Assembly: GCA_964589175.1 (NCBI GenBank)
Contig: CAZPRY010000034.1
Coordinates: 1-43,183 of the forward strand
Source: CAZPRY01 sp964589175
Lineage (GTDB): Bacteria; Fidelibacterota; UBA2242
Direction of reading: 5' to 3'
DNA length: 43,183 nt
Below, one piece after another: positions 23,445-30,756 of the stretch. Every line of letters starts with the position of its first letter. The stretch's first letter is position 1. The notes beneath the pieces are model-generated. The model did not search any database, was not told where the DNA came from, and saw only the letters and a list, made by a program, of their open reading frames with translations. The translations under genes were made by a program, and so were the position numbers.

Positions 23445-26400
23445 CTACTGAATCTTGTCGATCTTTCTTATAGTTTCCTGGATTAAACTTAGCAAAATCG
23501 GCACTCTGTAGGGTTTCTGAAGGAAGCGGAAGTTTTTATTCTTAATAATTGATTGCTGGACTTTTTCTTCAGTATAACCGCTGCACAGGATCACCTGAAT
23601 ATCGGCCTTTATCGTCAAAATATCTTCGGCCAATTGAATCCCGTTTTTATCCGGTAGAACTACATCGGATATGATTAACTGAATCGTTTGTCCCTTGTCT
23701 TTTTGAAAAAGCCTAATCGCTTCCGCAGCGTTGGAGGCCTTGATAGCTGTATAGCCATTTTGGAAAAGAACCGCCGAAATAAATTCCAGAACGTCTTCCT
23801 CGTCCTCGACGATTAATATGTGTTCCCCATTTCCCCGAAAAGATTGATTTGGCACGATGTGGAGATCCTCATCCTGGATAGGTTTATTGGATACAGGGAA
23901 ATACATTTTAAAAACAGTTCCCTCGTTTAATTCGCTGTAGACATTTATCCAGCCCTCGTGCTTCTTGATGATTCCATATACTACCGATAATCCAAGTCCG
24001 GTGCCTTTGCCGGTCTCTTTTGTAGTAAAGAATGGCTCGAATATTTTACCGATTATTTCAGCATCGATACCCAAACCGGAATCTTCAATCGAGAGACGGA
24101 TAAATCTACCTGTTCTTGAATTTGGAACAGTGCTGCACTCCTTATCTGAAAGAATCAGATTTTCAGTTTTTATCGTCAGGGTTCCGCCGGTGGGCATGGC
24201 GTCCCGGGCGTTGATAGCAAGATTCATAACGACTTGCTCCAGGTTGCCTTCATCAGCCTCGATGTTCCAGAGAGAGTTTTCGAGTATAGTATTGACTGTG
24301 ATATCCTCACCGATTAGTCGTTTTAACAATTTTAGTAGATTTAAGATGGTTTCATTAAGATTAATCGGTTTGAACTCCATGGCCTGCTTACGACTGAACA
24401 GGAGTAATTGCCGGGTCAGGTTGGCCGCTTTTGTGGTGGCGTTCACAATTTCCTTAAATTCGAAATACCTCGGATCGTTTTCAGGAGTATCCATCATGAG
24501 CAGCTGGGCATGCCCCTGAATAACCGTCAGCAAATTATTGAAATCATGTGCAACTCCACCGGCAAGATTACCGATAGCTTCCATTTTTTGGGCTTGTAAC
24601 AATTGTGTTTGAAGTTGTTTCTGTTCCGAGATGTCGATAATAAAACCGATCACTTCAAATTGCGTTTCATCAACCGGTTTAATACGTGCATATTCATGCA
24701 TCCAGTGGAGTACATCGTTGGCATCCCGCAATCGAAACTCTTGTTCATAATTATCATCTCCATGTCTGAGGGCATCCGAACTGCGCTGATCCATTGCCTT
24801 GCGATCTTCGTCTGGAATACTGTGACGTAACATCTGAACCAAATCATTACTGGGATGAGCGGCCAGCGGCAGGAATTTATTCATGGCATCCAGGTTCAGG
24901 TAATGTGTGGTCCATGAGAATCCACCGCAGGATGTCATCGATGGATCTTCCAGTTTCTTTACTATTGCGCGCCAGAGAATTGCATGGACATCCTCAGTTA
25001 ACCTACGTAAGTCCTCTTCGGCCTGCTTGCTTTCAGTGATGTCCTGATTGGCGCCGAAGGTTCGGATTGTCTTTCCCTGTTCATCCTTTTCTATGAAGTA
25101 CTGGACGGAAATGTAACCGATTCCTCCATCGGCATAAAGAATACGGTGTTCCAACCTGCGGCTGAAATTCGGATCAGTAGTCGTTAAGGCCTTTTCCATC
25201 TCTTTGGCGATGATGGGTGCATCGTCAGGATGCAGGAACGTCCTGGCATACCGTTCGGGCGACATCTTATCCCCCCCGACCTTTTCAGCAGTCGTATGGA
25301 AAAGTTCGTAAAAATGATCATCGAAATGAAACAGATCTTCAGCAACATTATACTCCCAATACCCAAGTTTGGCAATTTTCATCGCATTTGAGAGTCGCGC
25401 TTCGCTGAAACGTAAGGCCAGTTCTGCTTTTTTTCTTGCGGTAACATCTATAATGAAACCGAGAATATCGAAATGGATCCCATCAATCGGTGTGATTTGC
25501 GCATCCTCGCTTAACCAATGAATACTGCCGTTTGCATCTCGCAGCCTGTATTCCTGTTCATAGGATTTTTCTTCATGGTTCAGCGAGTACGAACTGCGCT
25601 GATCCATGATAATGCGATCTTCTTGGAGAATGCTGAAATAAAAATCCTGGCTTGAGCTGTTGCCTGGACGATGGGACAACGGCAGGAATTTTTTCGTGGC
25701 TTCCAGATTTAGATAGTGTGTATTCCAGAAATACCCTCCGGCATCTTGCGATTCATCGGCCAGTTTTATGACTTTTGCGCGCCAGAGAATTGCGTGGGCG
25801 TTTTCGGAAACACGACGCAGGTCTTCTTCGGCCCGAATACGCTTGCTGATATCCAGAATCAGTAACTTTACAGCGGCTTTGCCATCAAAAGTTGCCGGAA
25901 TTGAAGATACTTCTACTTCGACGGCTGAACCATCCAGATGTAAAATTTTTTCGTCTGTCGGTCCAATTTGGGTAATCCTTTCTTGGACTGTCCCAATCCT
26001 TTTATTCACGGAATCGCGACTATCGGGATGAAAAAAATCGAGCAACGGTTTACCAATCACATCTTTGGGATTCGTTGTTCCCAGGAGTTTAAATATCGCC
26101 TGGTTTGCATAAACGATTTTTCCTTCACAATGAATTGCAATAGCTTCGGGATTATACTCAACCAGGTTATGATATTTCGCTTCACTATCGCGTAGAGCAT
26201 CCACGGTGTTTTTATATTCCGTCATGTCAGTAAAAAAACCAATCCGACATTTTTCTCCGTCGATTTCTGTCTTCGTAGAACTGATATTCGCATACAAGAT
26301 GCTTCCGTTTTTACGTCGACAGGGACAATTGATCTGGTATGTCTTATCTTCCTCAGCGTGGGCTTTGAAATCGGGAAGTACTTTTCTCAGCGCCTCGTTA

Positions 26401-26618
26401 GGATGAATATCGTCGACAGCTAAAGCTAAAATTTCTGTTTCAGTGTAACCCAGCATGCGGCAGATAGCCGGATTTGCATATTTGAATTTTCTTCCTTTTA
26501 TATCAGCGATCAGAATTCCTTCTGTGGTGGTTTCAAATAGAGTCCGGTAGCGACTTTCACTTTCGGTTAGCGCTGAAATCTTTTCTTTGAGTTTTTTTAT
26601 ATCTCGTTCGTCGTACAA
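23445..26618 (-). CDS. Multi-PAS hybrid sensor histidine kinase with receiver domain
   Basis: The protein has 1057 residues, a TTG start and no membrane segment, so it is cytoplasmic. A short coiled coil is followed by PAS1 (about 23-137) and PAS2 (148-263). A non-standard PAS-like domain follows (265-398), then PAS4 (402-533), then a second copy of the non-standard domain (535-668). The kinase core has H691 in GGVAHDFNNLL, the N-box NLEQVVMNLAINARDAM (792-808), DSGLG at 846-850 and GTGLGLS near 872. A C-terminal receiver domain (about 932-1050) has acidic residues EDEED near 938, phospho-acceptor D985 in IISDVVLPD and K1025. It is predicted to autophosphorylate on sensing redox, light or ligand cues and pass phosphate to its own receiver. 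No cognate output regulator is adjacent. Confidence 0.92.
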   Translation of the reverse strand: MYDERDIKKLKEKISALTESESRYRTLFETTTEGILIADIKGRKFKYANPAICRMLGYTETEILALAVDDIHPNEALRKVLPDFKAHAEEDKTYQINCPCRRKNGSILYANISSTKTEIDGEKCRIGFFTDMTEYKNTVDALRDSEAKYHNLVEYNPEAIAIHCEGKIVYANQAIFKLLGTTNPKDVIGKPLLDFFHPDSRDSVNKRIGTVQERITQIGPTDEKILHLDGSAVEVEVSSIPATFDGKAAVKLLILDISKRIRAEEDLRRVSENAHAILWRAKVIKLADESQDAGGYFWNTHYLNLEATKKFLPLSHRPGNSSSQDFYFSILQEDRIIMDQRSSYSLNHEEKSYEQEYRLRDANGSIHWLSEDAQITPIDGIHFDILGFIIDVTARKKAELALRFSEARLSNAMKIAKLGYWEYNVAEDLFHFDDHFYELFHTTAEKVGGDKMSPERYARTFLHPDDAPIIAKEMEKALTTTDPNFSRRLEHRILYADGGIGYISVQYFIEKDEQGKTIRTFGANQDITESKQAEEDLRRLTEDVHAILWRAIVKKLEDPSMTSCGGFSWTTHYLNLDAMNKFLPLAAHPSNDLVQMLRHSIPDEDRKAMDQRSSDALRHGDDNYEQEFRLRDANDVLHWMHEYARIKPVDETQFEVIGFIIDISEQKQLQTQLLQAQKMEAIGNLAGGVAHDFNNLLTVIQGHAQLLMMDTPENDPRYFEFKEIVNATTKAANLTRQLLLFSRKQAMEFKPINLNETILNLLKLLKRLIGEDITVNTILENSLWNIEADEGNLEQVVMNLAINARDAMPTGGTLTIKTENLILSDKECSTVPNSRTGRFIRLSIEDSGLGIDAEIIGKIFEPFFTTKETGKGTGLGLSVVYGIIKKHEGWINVYSELNEGTVFKMYFPVSNKPIQDEDLHIVPNQSFRGNGEHILIVEDEEDVLEFISAVLFQNGYTAIKASNAAEAIRLFQKDKGQTIQLIISDVVLPDKNGIQLAEDILTIKADIQVILCSGYTEEKVQQSIIKNKNFRFLQKPYRVPILLSLIQETIRKIDKIQ

Positions 26619-26902
26619 TTTTATAAAAGCCTTTATCTTTCAATCATATTAGAGTTCTTAGTTCTTAGTTCAACGTGACCTTAATCCTTATGTCATTCTC
26701 CGGCTTATCTAAGTAAATGGATTTTATCAAATATATACTAAGAATACAACACAGTTTTAACCGTTTTAATTTTTAATTATTGCGTCAATTAGTAGTGCCT
26801 TAAATTGCAAATCAATTCAGTCGATCTGGGCGAATAACCTCAGAGAAAAGCCATAATACAACTTTAGAAGTGTCTTAATATTTCTGACTTAACAACTATT
26901 TG
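26619..26902. other. Intergenic region left of the tRNA/GIY-YIG array
   Basis: No gene is visible. A heptamer AGTTCTT is repeated 2.7 times at 26653-26671. The rest is AT-rich unique sequence up to the first tRNA-derived base at 26903. Confidence 0.4.
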
Positions 26903-26961
26903 CGGAGAGGGATGGATTCCTCCGCAGGAGTTCCTTCGGAAGAACCCCCGTCAGGGATAAT
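26903..26961 (-). repeat. tRNA-Ser(CGA) 3'-end copy, distal
   Basis: On the reverse strand this holds the tRNA sequence from the variable arm (ATTATCCCTGACGGGGG) to the discriminator and CAAA. It carries 22 extra bases at 26920-26941 inside the T-loop, between TTC and GAA, and one substitution in the T-stem/acceptor region at 26912. It cannot be a working tRNA because the 5' two-thirds is absent. Confidence 0.85.
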
Positions 26962-26963
26962 TA

Positions 26964-27141
26964 CTACCATAAGCCTCTTTTCTTTAACTCTTCCCGGAGC
27001 CAAAAATTANNNNNNNNNNNNNNNNNNNNNNNNNNNNNNNNNNNNNNNNNNNNNNNNNNNNNNNNNNNNNNNNNNNNNNNNNNNNNNNNNNNNNNNNNNN
27101 NNNNNNNNNTTTTGAGACTTTAGGACGTAAATGAAATACAT
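26964..27141 (-). CDS. Second GIY-YIG gene, interrupted by the assembly gap
   Basis: The start (MYFIYVLKSQK, 27141-27110) and the end (FWLREELKKRGLW, stop at 26964-26966) are identical to those of the neighbouring copy. The middle is hidden by 100 N. If only one unit is missing its middle, the true gap is 177 bases and the gene would be intact at 84 residues. Whether it is intact cannot be told from the sequence present. Confidence 0.6.
27010..27109. other. Assembly gap (100 N)
   Basis: Exactly 100 N form a scaffold placeholder rather than a measured length. By alignment of the flanks to the neighbouring 322-base unit, the missing length is 177 bases plus any whole number of further units. 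Confidence 0.95.
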
Positions 27142-27147
27142 ATTTTG

Positions 27148-27206
27148 CGGAGAGGGAGGGATTCCTCCGCAGGAGTTCCTTCGGAAGAACCCCCGTCAAG
27201 GATAAT
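27148..27206 (-). repeat. tRNA-Ser(CGA) 3'-end copy, proximal
   Basis: This is the same as the distal copy, with 22 extra bases at 27165-27186 inside the T-loop and one substitution in the variable arm (CAAGG for CAGGG on the + strand). It lies 2 bases beyond the GIY-YIG stop codon and is followed by the start of the next unit. Confidence 0.85.
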
Positions 27207-27208
27207 TA

Positions 27209-27463
27209 CTACCATAAGCCTCTTTTCTTTAACTCTTCCCGGAGCCAAAAATTACCTCTACCCCGTTTCAAATAGTATTCACGTGTTTGGGCTTCTGATT
27301 TCATGTGGAATTCTTCAGTGTAGATTATCTCAAGAGGTCGATGATTTTTTGTGGATCGCACTTTTCCCTGATTATGGATACTAAGTCTTGCTTCCACATC
27401 AGCAGTATGACCAATATAATGGTAATTATCTTTTTGAGACTTTAGGACGTAAATGAAATACAT
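27209..27463 (-). CDS. Compact GIY-YIG endonuclease next to tRNA-Ser(CGA)
   Basis: The protein has 84 residues and is a stand-alone GIY-YIG domain of the UvrC/intron-type family. It shows FIYVLKS (GIY strand), HYIGHT (YIG), then R in EARLSIHNQG, and a Glu in IYTEEF as the metal ligand. The final RGRGNFWLREELKKRGLW is basic. The open frame extends upstream into the tRNA, but I place the start at the ATG at 27463, six bases beyond the tRNA discriminator, where the conserved domain begins. No strong ribosome-binding site is present and the mRNA may be the tRNA read-through transcript. Likely role: site-specific DNA cleavage for element mobility; that role is inference. Confidence 0.85.
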   Translation of the reverse strand: MYFIYVLKSQKDNYHYIGHTADVEARLSIHNQGKVRSTKNHRPLEIIYTEEFHMKSEAQTREYYLKRGRGNFWLREELKKRGLW

Positions 27464-27469
27464 ATTTTG

Positions 27470-27557
27470 CGGAGAGGGAGGGATTCGAACCCCCGTCAGG
27501 GATAATCCCTGAAACGACTTTCGAGGCCGCCGCATTCAACCGCTCTGCCACCTCTCC
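27470..27557 (-). tRNA. tRNA-Ser(CGA)
   Basis: A class II tRNA with acceptor stem GGAGAGG/CCTCTCC and discriminator G (27470). The anticodon loop CTCGAAA carries anticodon CGA, reading UCG. The variable arm is long (CAGGGATTATCCCTG) and the T-loop is TTCGAAT. CCA is not encoded. It shares its acceptor stem with tRNA-Ser(GGA) at 461, and both are followed directly by GIY-YIG coding sequence. Confidence 0.95.
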
Positions 27558-27570
27558 CAAAAAGCGTGAT

Positions 27571-27600
27571 AATATAAGTCTTTTTCCTGGCGATTATCAA
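27571..27600 (-). promoter_or_regulatory. Possible promoter of tRNA-Ser(CGA)
   Basis: On the reverse strand TTGATA (27600-27595) is followed after 17-18 bases by TTATAT or TATATT. The tRNA starts about 13 bases later. If it is correct, the GIY-YIG gene would be transcribed from the same promoter. Confidence 0.45.
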
Positions 27601-27618
27601 TAAAATGCTGGTCTCTTT

Positions 27619-28104
27619 TTATCCGGAAAAATCTTCGTCTTTTTGCCTGGCTGTCTGAAAGAAGCTGTTCAGCAAAAATTTACATTCCTCCTCCCTCACC
27701 CCGCCTTTGACAATCGTACGATGATTCAATAAGTTCTGATCGCATAAATTATCCACAGAACCGCACATTCCGGCCTTTTCATCGTACGCTCCGAAAACCA
27801 CCCGCGGAATCCGGGCGTTCAGAATTGCTCCCGTACACATCGGGCAAGGTTCCAGTGTTACATAAAGACTGCAATCATCCAGACGCCAAGAGTCCAAAGT
27901 GGATGCCGCTGAGGTAATTGCCAGCATTTCGGCATGCGCAGTAGGATCTTTAAGAGTTTCCCGAAGGTTGTATCCCCTCCCAACGATCCGGTTCGATCGT
28001 ACGATTAGGGCTCCAACCGGTATTTCGCCTTTCTCAAGCGCCAGTTCGGCCTGCTTCAGAGCAAAATTCATCCAGTATTCATCGCTGTTGGTAGTCTCGT
28101 TCAT
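27619..28104 (-). CDS. tadA: tRNA-specific adenosine deaminase TadA
   Basis: A 161-residue zinc-dependent deaminase that converts A34 of tRNA-Arg(ACG) to inosine. The zinc site is complete: H57-A-E59 (TAHAEML) and C87-PM-C90 (EPCPMCTGAIL). The TadA-type opening is NSDEYWMNFALKQAELALEKGEIPVGALIV, and the end FFxxxR appears as LNSFFQTARQKDE. I chose the ATG at 28104; a TTG two codons upstream is possible but has no ribosome-binding site support. It is divergent from the symporter gene at 28211. Its target tRNA is at 12916. Confidence 0.94.
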   Translation of the reverse strand: MNETTNSDEYWMNFALKQAELALEKGEIPVGALIVRSNRIVGRGYNLRETLKDPTAHAEMLAITSAASTLDSWRLDDCSLYVTLEPCPMCTGAILNARIPRVVFGAYDEKAGMCGSVDNLCDQNLLNHRTIVKGGVREEECKFLLNSFFQTARQKDEDFSG

Positions 28105-28149
28105 GTGCAAATAATAGCAATTTTGCCCCGTATTAGCAATTCTTCGGTA

Positions 28150-28178
28150 TTGAATAATTGTTCTATTTTATGTATAAT
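28150..28178 (+). promoter_or_regulatory. Probable promoter of the AGCS symporter gene
   Basis: TTGAAT at 28150-28155 and consensus TATAAT at 28173-28178 are 17 bases apart. They lie 33 bases before the ATG, with GAGGAAA between. Confidence 0.6.
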
Positions 28179-28210
28179 CAGGCGGCAAATACACAAAATC
28201 GAGGAAAATA

Positions 28211-29905
28211 ATGGCTCAGGTACATGAGATTATCAAAATGCTGGCAGATTACATCTGGTCTAAACCATCATTCTTTCCTTTATTGATCATACTACTGCTC
28301 TTCACCGGTTTTTTCATGACCATTCGAACTCGTGCCATTCAATTCAGAAGGTTCTTTCATAGTTGGAAAGTGATTCTGGGGAAATATGATGATCCTGCAG
28401 ACCCGGGCGATATCTCGCACTTTCAGGCTATTTCCGCAGCTCTTTCTGCAACCGTCGGTATCGGCAATATAGCCGGTGTCGCCACGGCAATTCATTATGG
28501 CGGTCCCGGAGCGCTTTTCTGGATGTGGATTACGGCCATTCTGGGTATGTCACTGAAATATTCCGAGGCTGTTCTGGCCTTAAAGTTTCGCAAGATCAGC
28601 CCGGACGGCTCTGCTTCCGGCGGGCCGATGTATTATATCGAAAAAGGCATGGGGCCTCATTTCAAGTGGATGGCGGTCTTTTTTGCGGCAATGCTTGTTA
28701 TTGCCAGTTTCGGCATTGGGAATACGATTCAGGCTTTTACGGTCGCTGACCAGATGCGTGCCGACCTATCCATACCAACTTGGATCACGGGCCTTTTTAC
28801 GGCGTCTGTTGTAGGTCTGGTAATTATCGGCGGGATCAAAAGGATCGGCCGGGTAGCTTCATTTCTGGCTCCGGGCATGTGCGCCATCTACATTCTTGGC
28901 GGAATACTGATTCTGGGCCTGAATTATCGATCCATCTTGCCCGGCCTGGGACTTATCTTCCAATCGGCTTTTACTCCGGCCGCAGGTATCGGCGGTTTCG
29001 CAGGCAGCACGTTTATCTATATGATGATGTGGGGTGTGAAACGCGGGCTTTTTTCGAACGAGGCCGGTCAGGGAAGCGCCCCAATCGCCCATGCGGCAGC
29101 TAAAACTACCGAACCCGCACGTGAAGGTGTTGTCGCTATGCTTGGGCCTTTTATCGATACCCTGGTCGTCTGTACCATCACCGGCCTTGTGATTGTTTGT
29201 ACGGGCGTCTGGCACGAAAAGACTGCCGATACGGTCCTCTTCAACACTCAGGCCGATATCATAATAATCGAAAAAGGCGGTAGCGTACTGACCGATAGCG
29301 AGATCGATGGCTCCATCATCACTGGTACGACGCTTGAGTTTGTTGACGGTAAGAATGCCGATATTGATTTCGTGAGAAATCATAGTATTGCAGATGATGC
29401 TACTATTTACATCAACGATCAACTTTATACCGGAAAAATCACTATCACTGACGCAGGCTTACCTCAAGTTGATGATGCCAATACAAAAATCTATTTGCAT
29501 GGTCAGATGCTCCAGAACGGATCGCTGCTGACTTCCTTAGCCTTTCAGCGCGGACTAAGCCCGATAGCAAATTGGGGCGGTTATATTATTACATTCGCGG
29601 TCTTTCTTTTCGCTGTTTCGACAGCAATCAGCTGGTCATATTACGGAGATCGTGCGGCCGATTATCTTTTCGGACCTGAATCAGTGCTCATTTATCGAAT
29701 ATTCTATGTCATCATGCATTTTATCGGTGCTGTTGTTTCGCTGGAGGTTGTGTGGAGTTTCGGCGATGTTGCCAATGGATTGATGGCCATCCCCAATTTA
29801 ATCGCCTTGATTGCCCTGGCGGGAGTCGTAAAAAAAGTAACGGACAAGTACACCTCCCAAAGACAACTCACCTACAAAGAGAGAATCTCAGCGATGCGTC
29901 ATTAA
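28211..29905 (+). CDS. AGCS-family sodium:alanine/glycine symporter with an inserted domain
   Basis: The protein has 564 residues; the family is usually about 450-490. Signature regions are GIGNIAGVATAIHYGGPGALFWMWITAILGMSLKYSEA (83-120), GGPMYYIEKG, FGIGNTIQ and NEAGQGSAPIAHAAAKT (283-299). The last helices read SWSYYGDRAADYLFG. Between TGVWHEK (about 337) and GQMLQNGSLLTSLAFQRG (about 431) there are about 95 extra residues, rich in D, T, I and G with a beta pattern. The family has only a short loop there. The insert would face one side of the membrane between two helices. Function: Na+- or H+-coupled uptake of small neutral amino acids. suhB follows 18 bases later. Confidence 0.9.
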   Translation: MAQVHEIIKMLADYIWSKPSFFPLLIILLLFTGFFMTIRTRAIQFRRFFHSWKVILGKYDDPADPGDISHFQAISAALSATVGIGNIAGVATAIHYGGPGALFWMWITAILGMSLKYSEAVLALKFRKISPDGSASGGPMYYIEKGMGPHFKWMAVFFAAMLVIASFGIGNTIQAFTVADQMRADLSIPTWITGLFTASVVGLVIIGGIKRIGRVASFLAPGMCAIYILGGILILGLNYRSILPGLGLIFQSAFTPAAGIGGFAGSTFIYMMMWGVKRGLFSNEAGQGSAPIAHAAAKTTEPAREGVVAMLGPFIDTLVVCTITGLVIVCTGVWHEKTADTVLFNTQADIIIIEKGGSVLTDSEIDGSIITGTTLEFVDGKNADIDFVRNHSIADDATIYINDQLYTGKITITDAGLPQVDDANTKIYLHGQMLQNGSLLTSLAFQRGLSPIANWGGYIITFAVFLFAVSTAISWSYYGDRAADYLFGPESVLIYRIFYVIMHFIGAVVSLEVVWSFGDVANGLMAIPNLIALIALAGVVKKVTDKYTSQRQLTYKERISAMRH

Positions 29906-29923
29906 TGCCTTAATAGAGAAAAT

Positions 29924-30724
29924 ATGCTTAAACAAAACGAAGTCCTTGAACTGCTGAATTTAGCCATCGAATGCGCGACGGAAGCCGGTGAGTTTATTTT
30001 AAAAAATAAAAATATCGCGCTCAAATTTGATTACAAGGGACGGGTTAATCTGGTTACCCGGATAGACAGACAATCCGAAGAGATTATTATCGCCAAAATC
30101 CTGAAAAAATATCCCGGTCATGGAATCCTGTCCGAAGAACGCTCTCCTATTAATACGGACTCCCCTTTTCGCTGGATTATCGATCCGCTCGATGGCACGA
30201 CCAACTTCGTCCATAATTTTCCATTTTATGCGGTATCCATCGGGATTGAATATTCAGGTAAAATGTTGATCGGCGTTGTCTATGCACCGGAAACGCAGGA
30301 GTTGTTTACGGCTATCAGAGCTAAGGGCGCTTTTTTAAATGCCCATAGAATCAGAGTCTCACAGATCAATAATCTGCAGCAATGTATTCTGGCAACCGGT
30401 TTTCCCTACGAATTGATCGATCATTTTTATGAGAATATGGAACATTTCAAATCATTTTATGAGAAAACCCAGGGGGTGCGGCGCGCCGGTTCAGCGGCGA
30501 TTGATTTGTCATATACGGCTTGCGGCCGCTTTGACGGTTTCTGGGAATTTGATCTGAATCCCTGGGATTCGGCGGCGGGCTCGCTCATCGTCGCGGAAGC
30601 CGGTGGAAAAGTCACCAATTTTGCAGGTGGTAAATTCTCCGTTTATCAGAATCAGATCCTGGCTTCCAATTCTTTGATTCACGAACAAATGATCGAAGTA
30701 ATCAAGAACATCAAGCCTCAATAA
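29924..30724 (+). CDS. suhB: Inositol monophosphatase family protein (SuhB-like)
   Basis: A 266-residue Mg2+/Li+-type phosphatase. The metal-binding motifs are E of ILSEERSP, then WIIDPLDGTTNFVHNFPFYAVSIGIE, and the second motif ELDLNPWDSAAGSLIVAEAGG type (FDLNPWDSAAGSLIVAEAGG). The N-terminus has EAGEFIL. It probably hydrolyses inositol-1-phosphate or a related sugar phosphate; in E. coli SuhB also acts with the rRNA transcription complex. It starts 18 bases after the symporter and is likely cotranscribed. Confidence 0.92.
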   Translation: MLKQNEVLELLNLAIECATEAGEFILKNKNIALKFDYKGRVNLVTRIDRQSEEIIIAKILKKYPGHGILSEERSPINTDSPFRWIIDPLDGTTNFVHNFPFYAVSIGIEYSGKMLIGVVYAPETQELFTAIRAKGAFLNAHRIRVSQINNLQQCILATGFPYELIDHFYENMEHFKSFYEKTQGVRRAGSAAIDLSYTACGRFDGFWEFDLNPWDSAAGSLIVAEAGGKVTNFAGGKFSVYQNQILASNSLIHEQMIEVIKNIKPQ

Positions 30725-30756
30725 CAAATCCGAAGTCGCCGGATTACTCTTAAAAT

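Larger units (their letters stand above)
26903..27469 (-). mobile_element. Tandem GIY-YIG elements at the 3' end of tRNA-Ser(CGA)
   Basis: Reading leftwards from tRNA-Ser(CGA) the order is: an intact GIY-YIG gene (27463-27209), a copy of the tRNA 3' end (27206-27148), the start of a second GIY-YIG gene (27141-27110), the N run, the end of that second gene (27009-26964), and another copy of the tRNA 3' end (26961-26903), then unique DNA. The repeat unit is 322 bases (27148 to 27470). Each unit is therefore one endonuclease gene plus a copy of the tRNA 3' end. This is what repeated insertion at the same tRNA would leave, the newest copy being next to the tRNA. Alternatively, one insertion was duplicated by recombination. 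Confidence 0.7.

Noticed and set aside
23225..23473. 82-codon open frame right of tetR
   Set aside because: It has no family resemblance and overlaps the end of the kinase gene; no convincing ribosome-binding site.
26903..27206. Extra tRNA-Ser genes
   Set aside because: Only the variable arm to 3' end is present and the T-loop is interrupted; they are fragments.
30725..30756. Hairpin between suhB and sodN as terminator
   Set aside because: The six-base AATCCG/CGGATT stem lacks a T run on either strand, so I do not call it a terminator.
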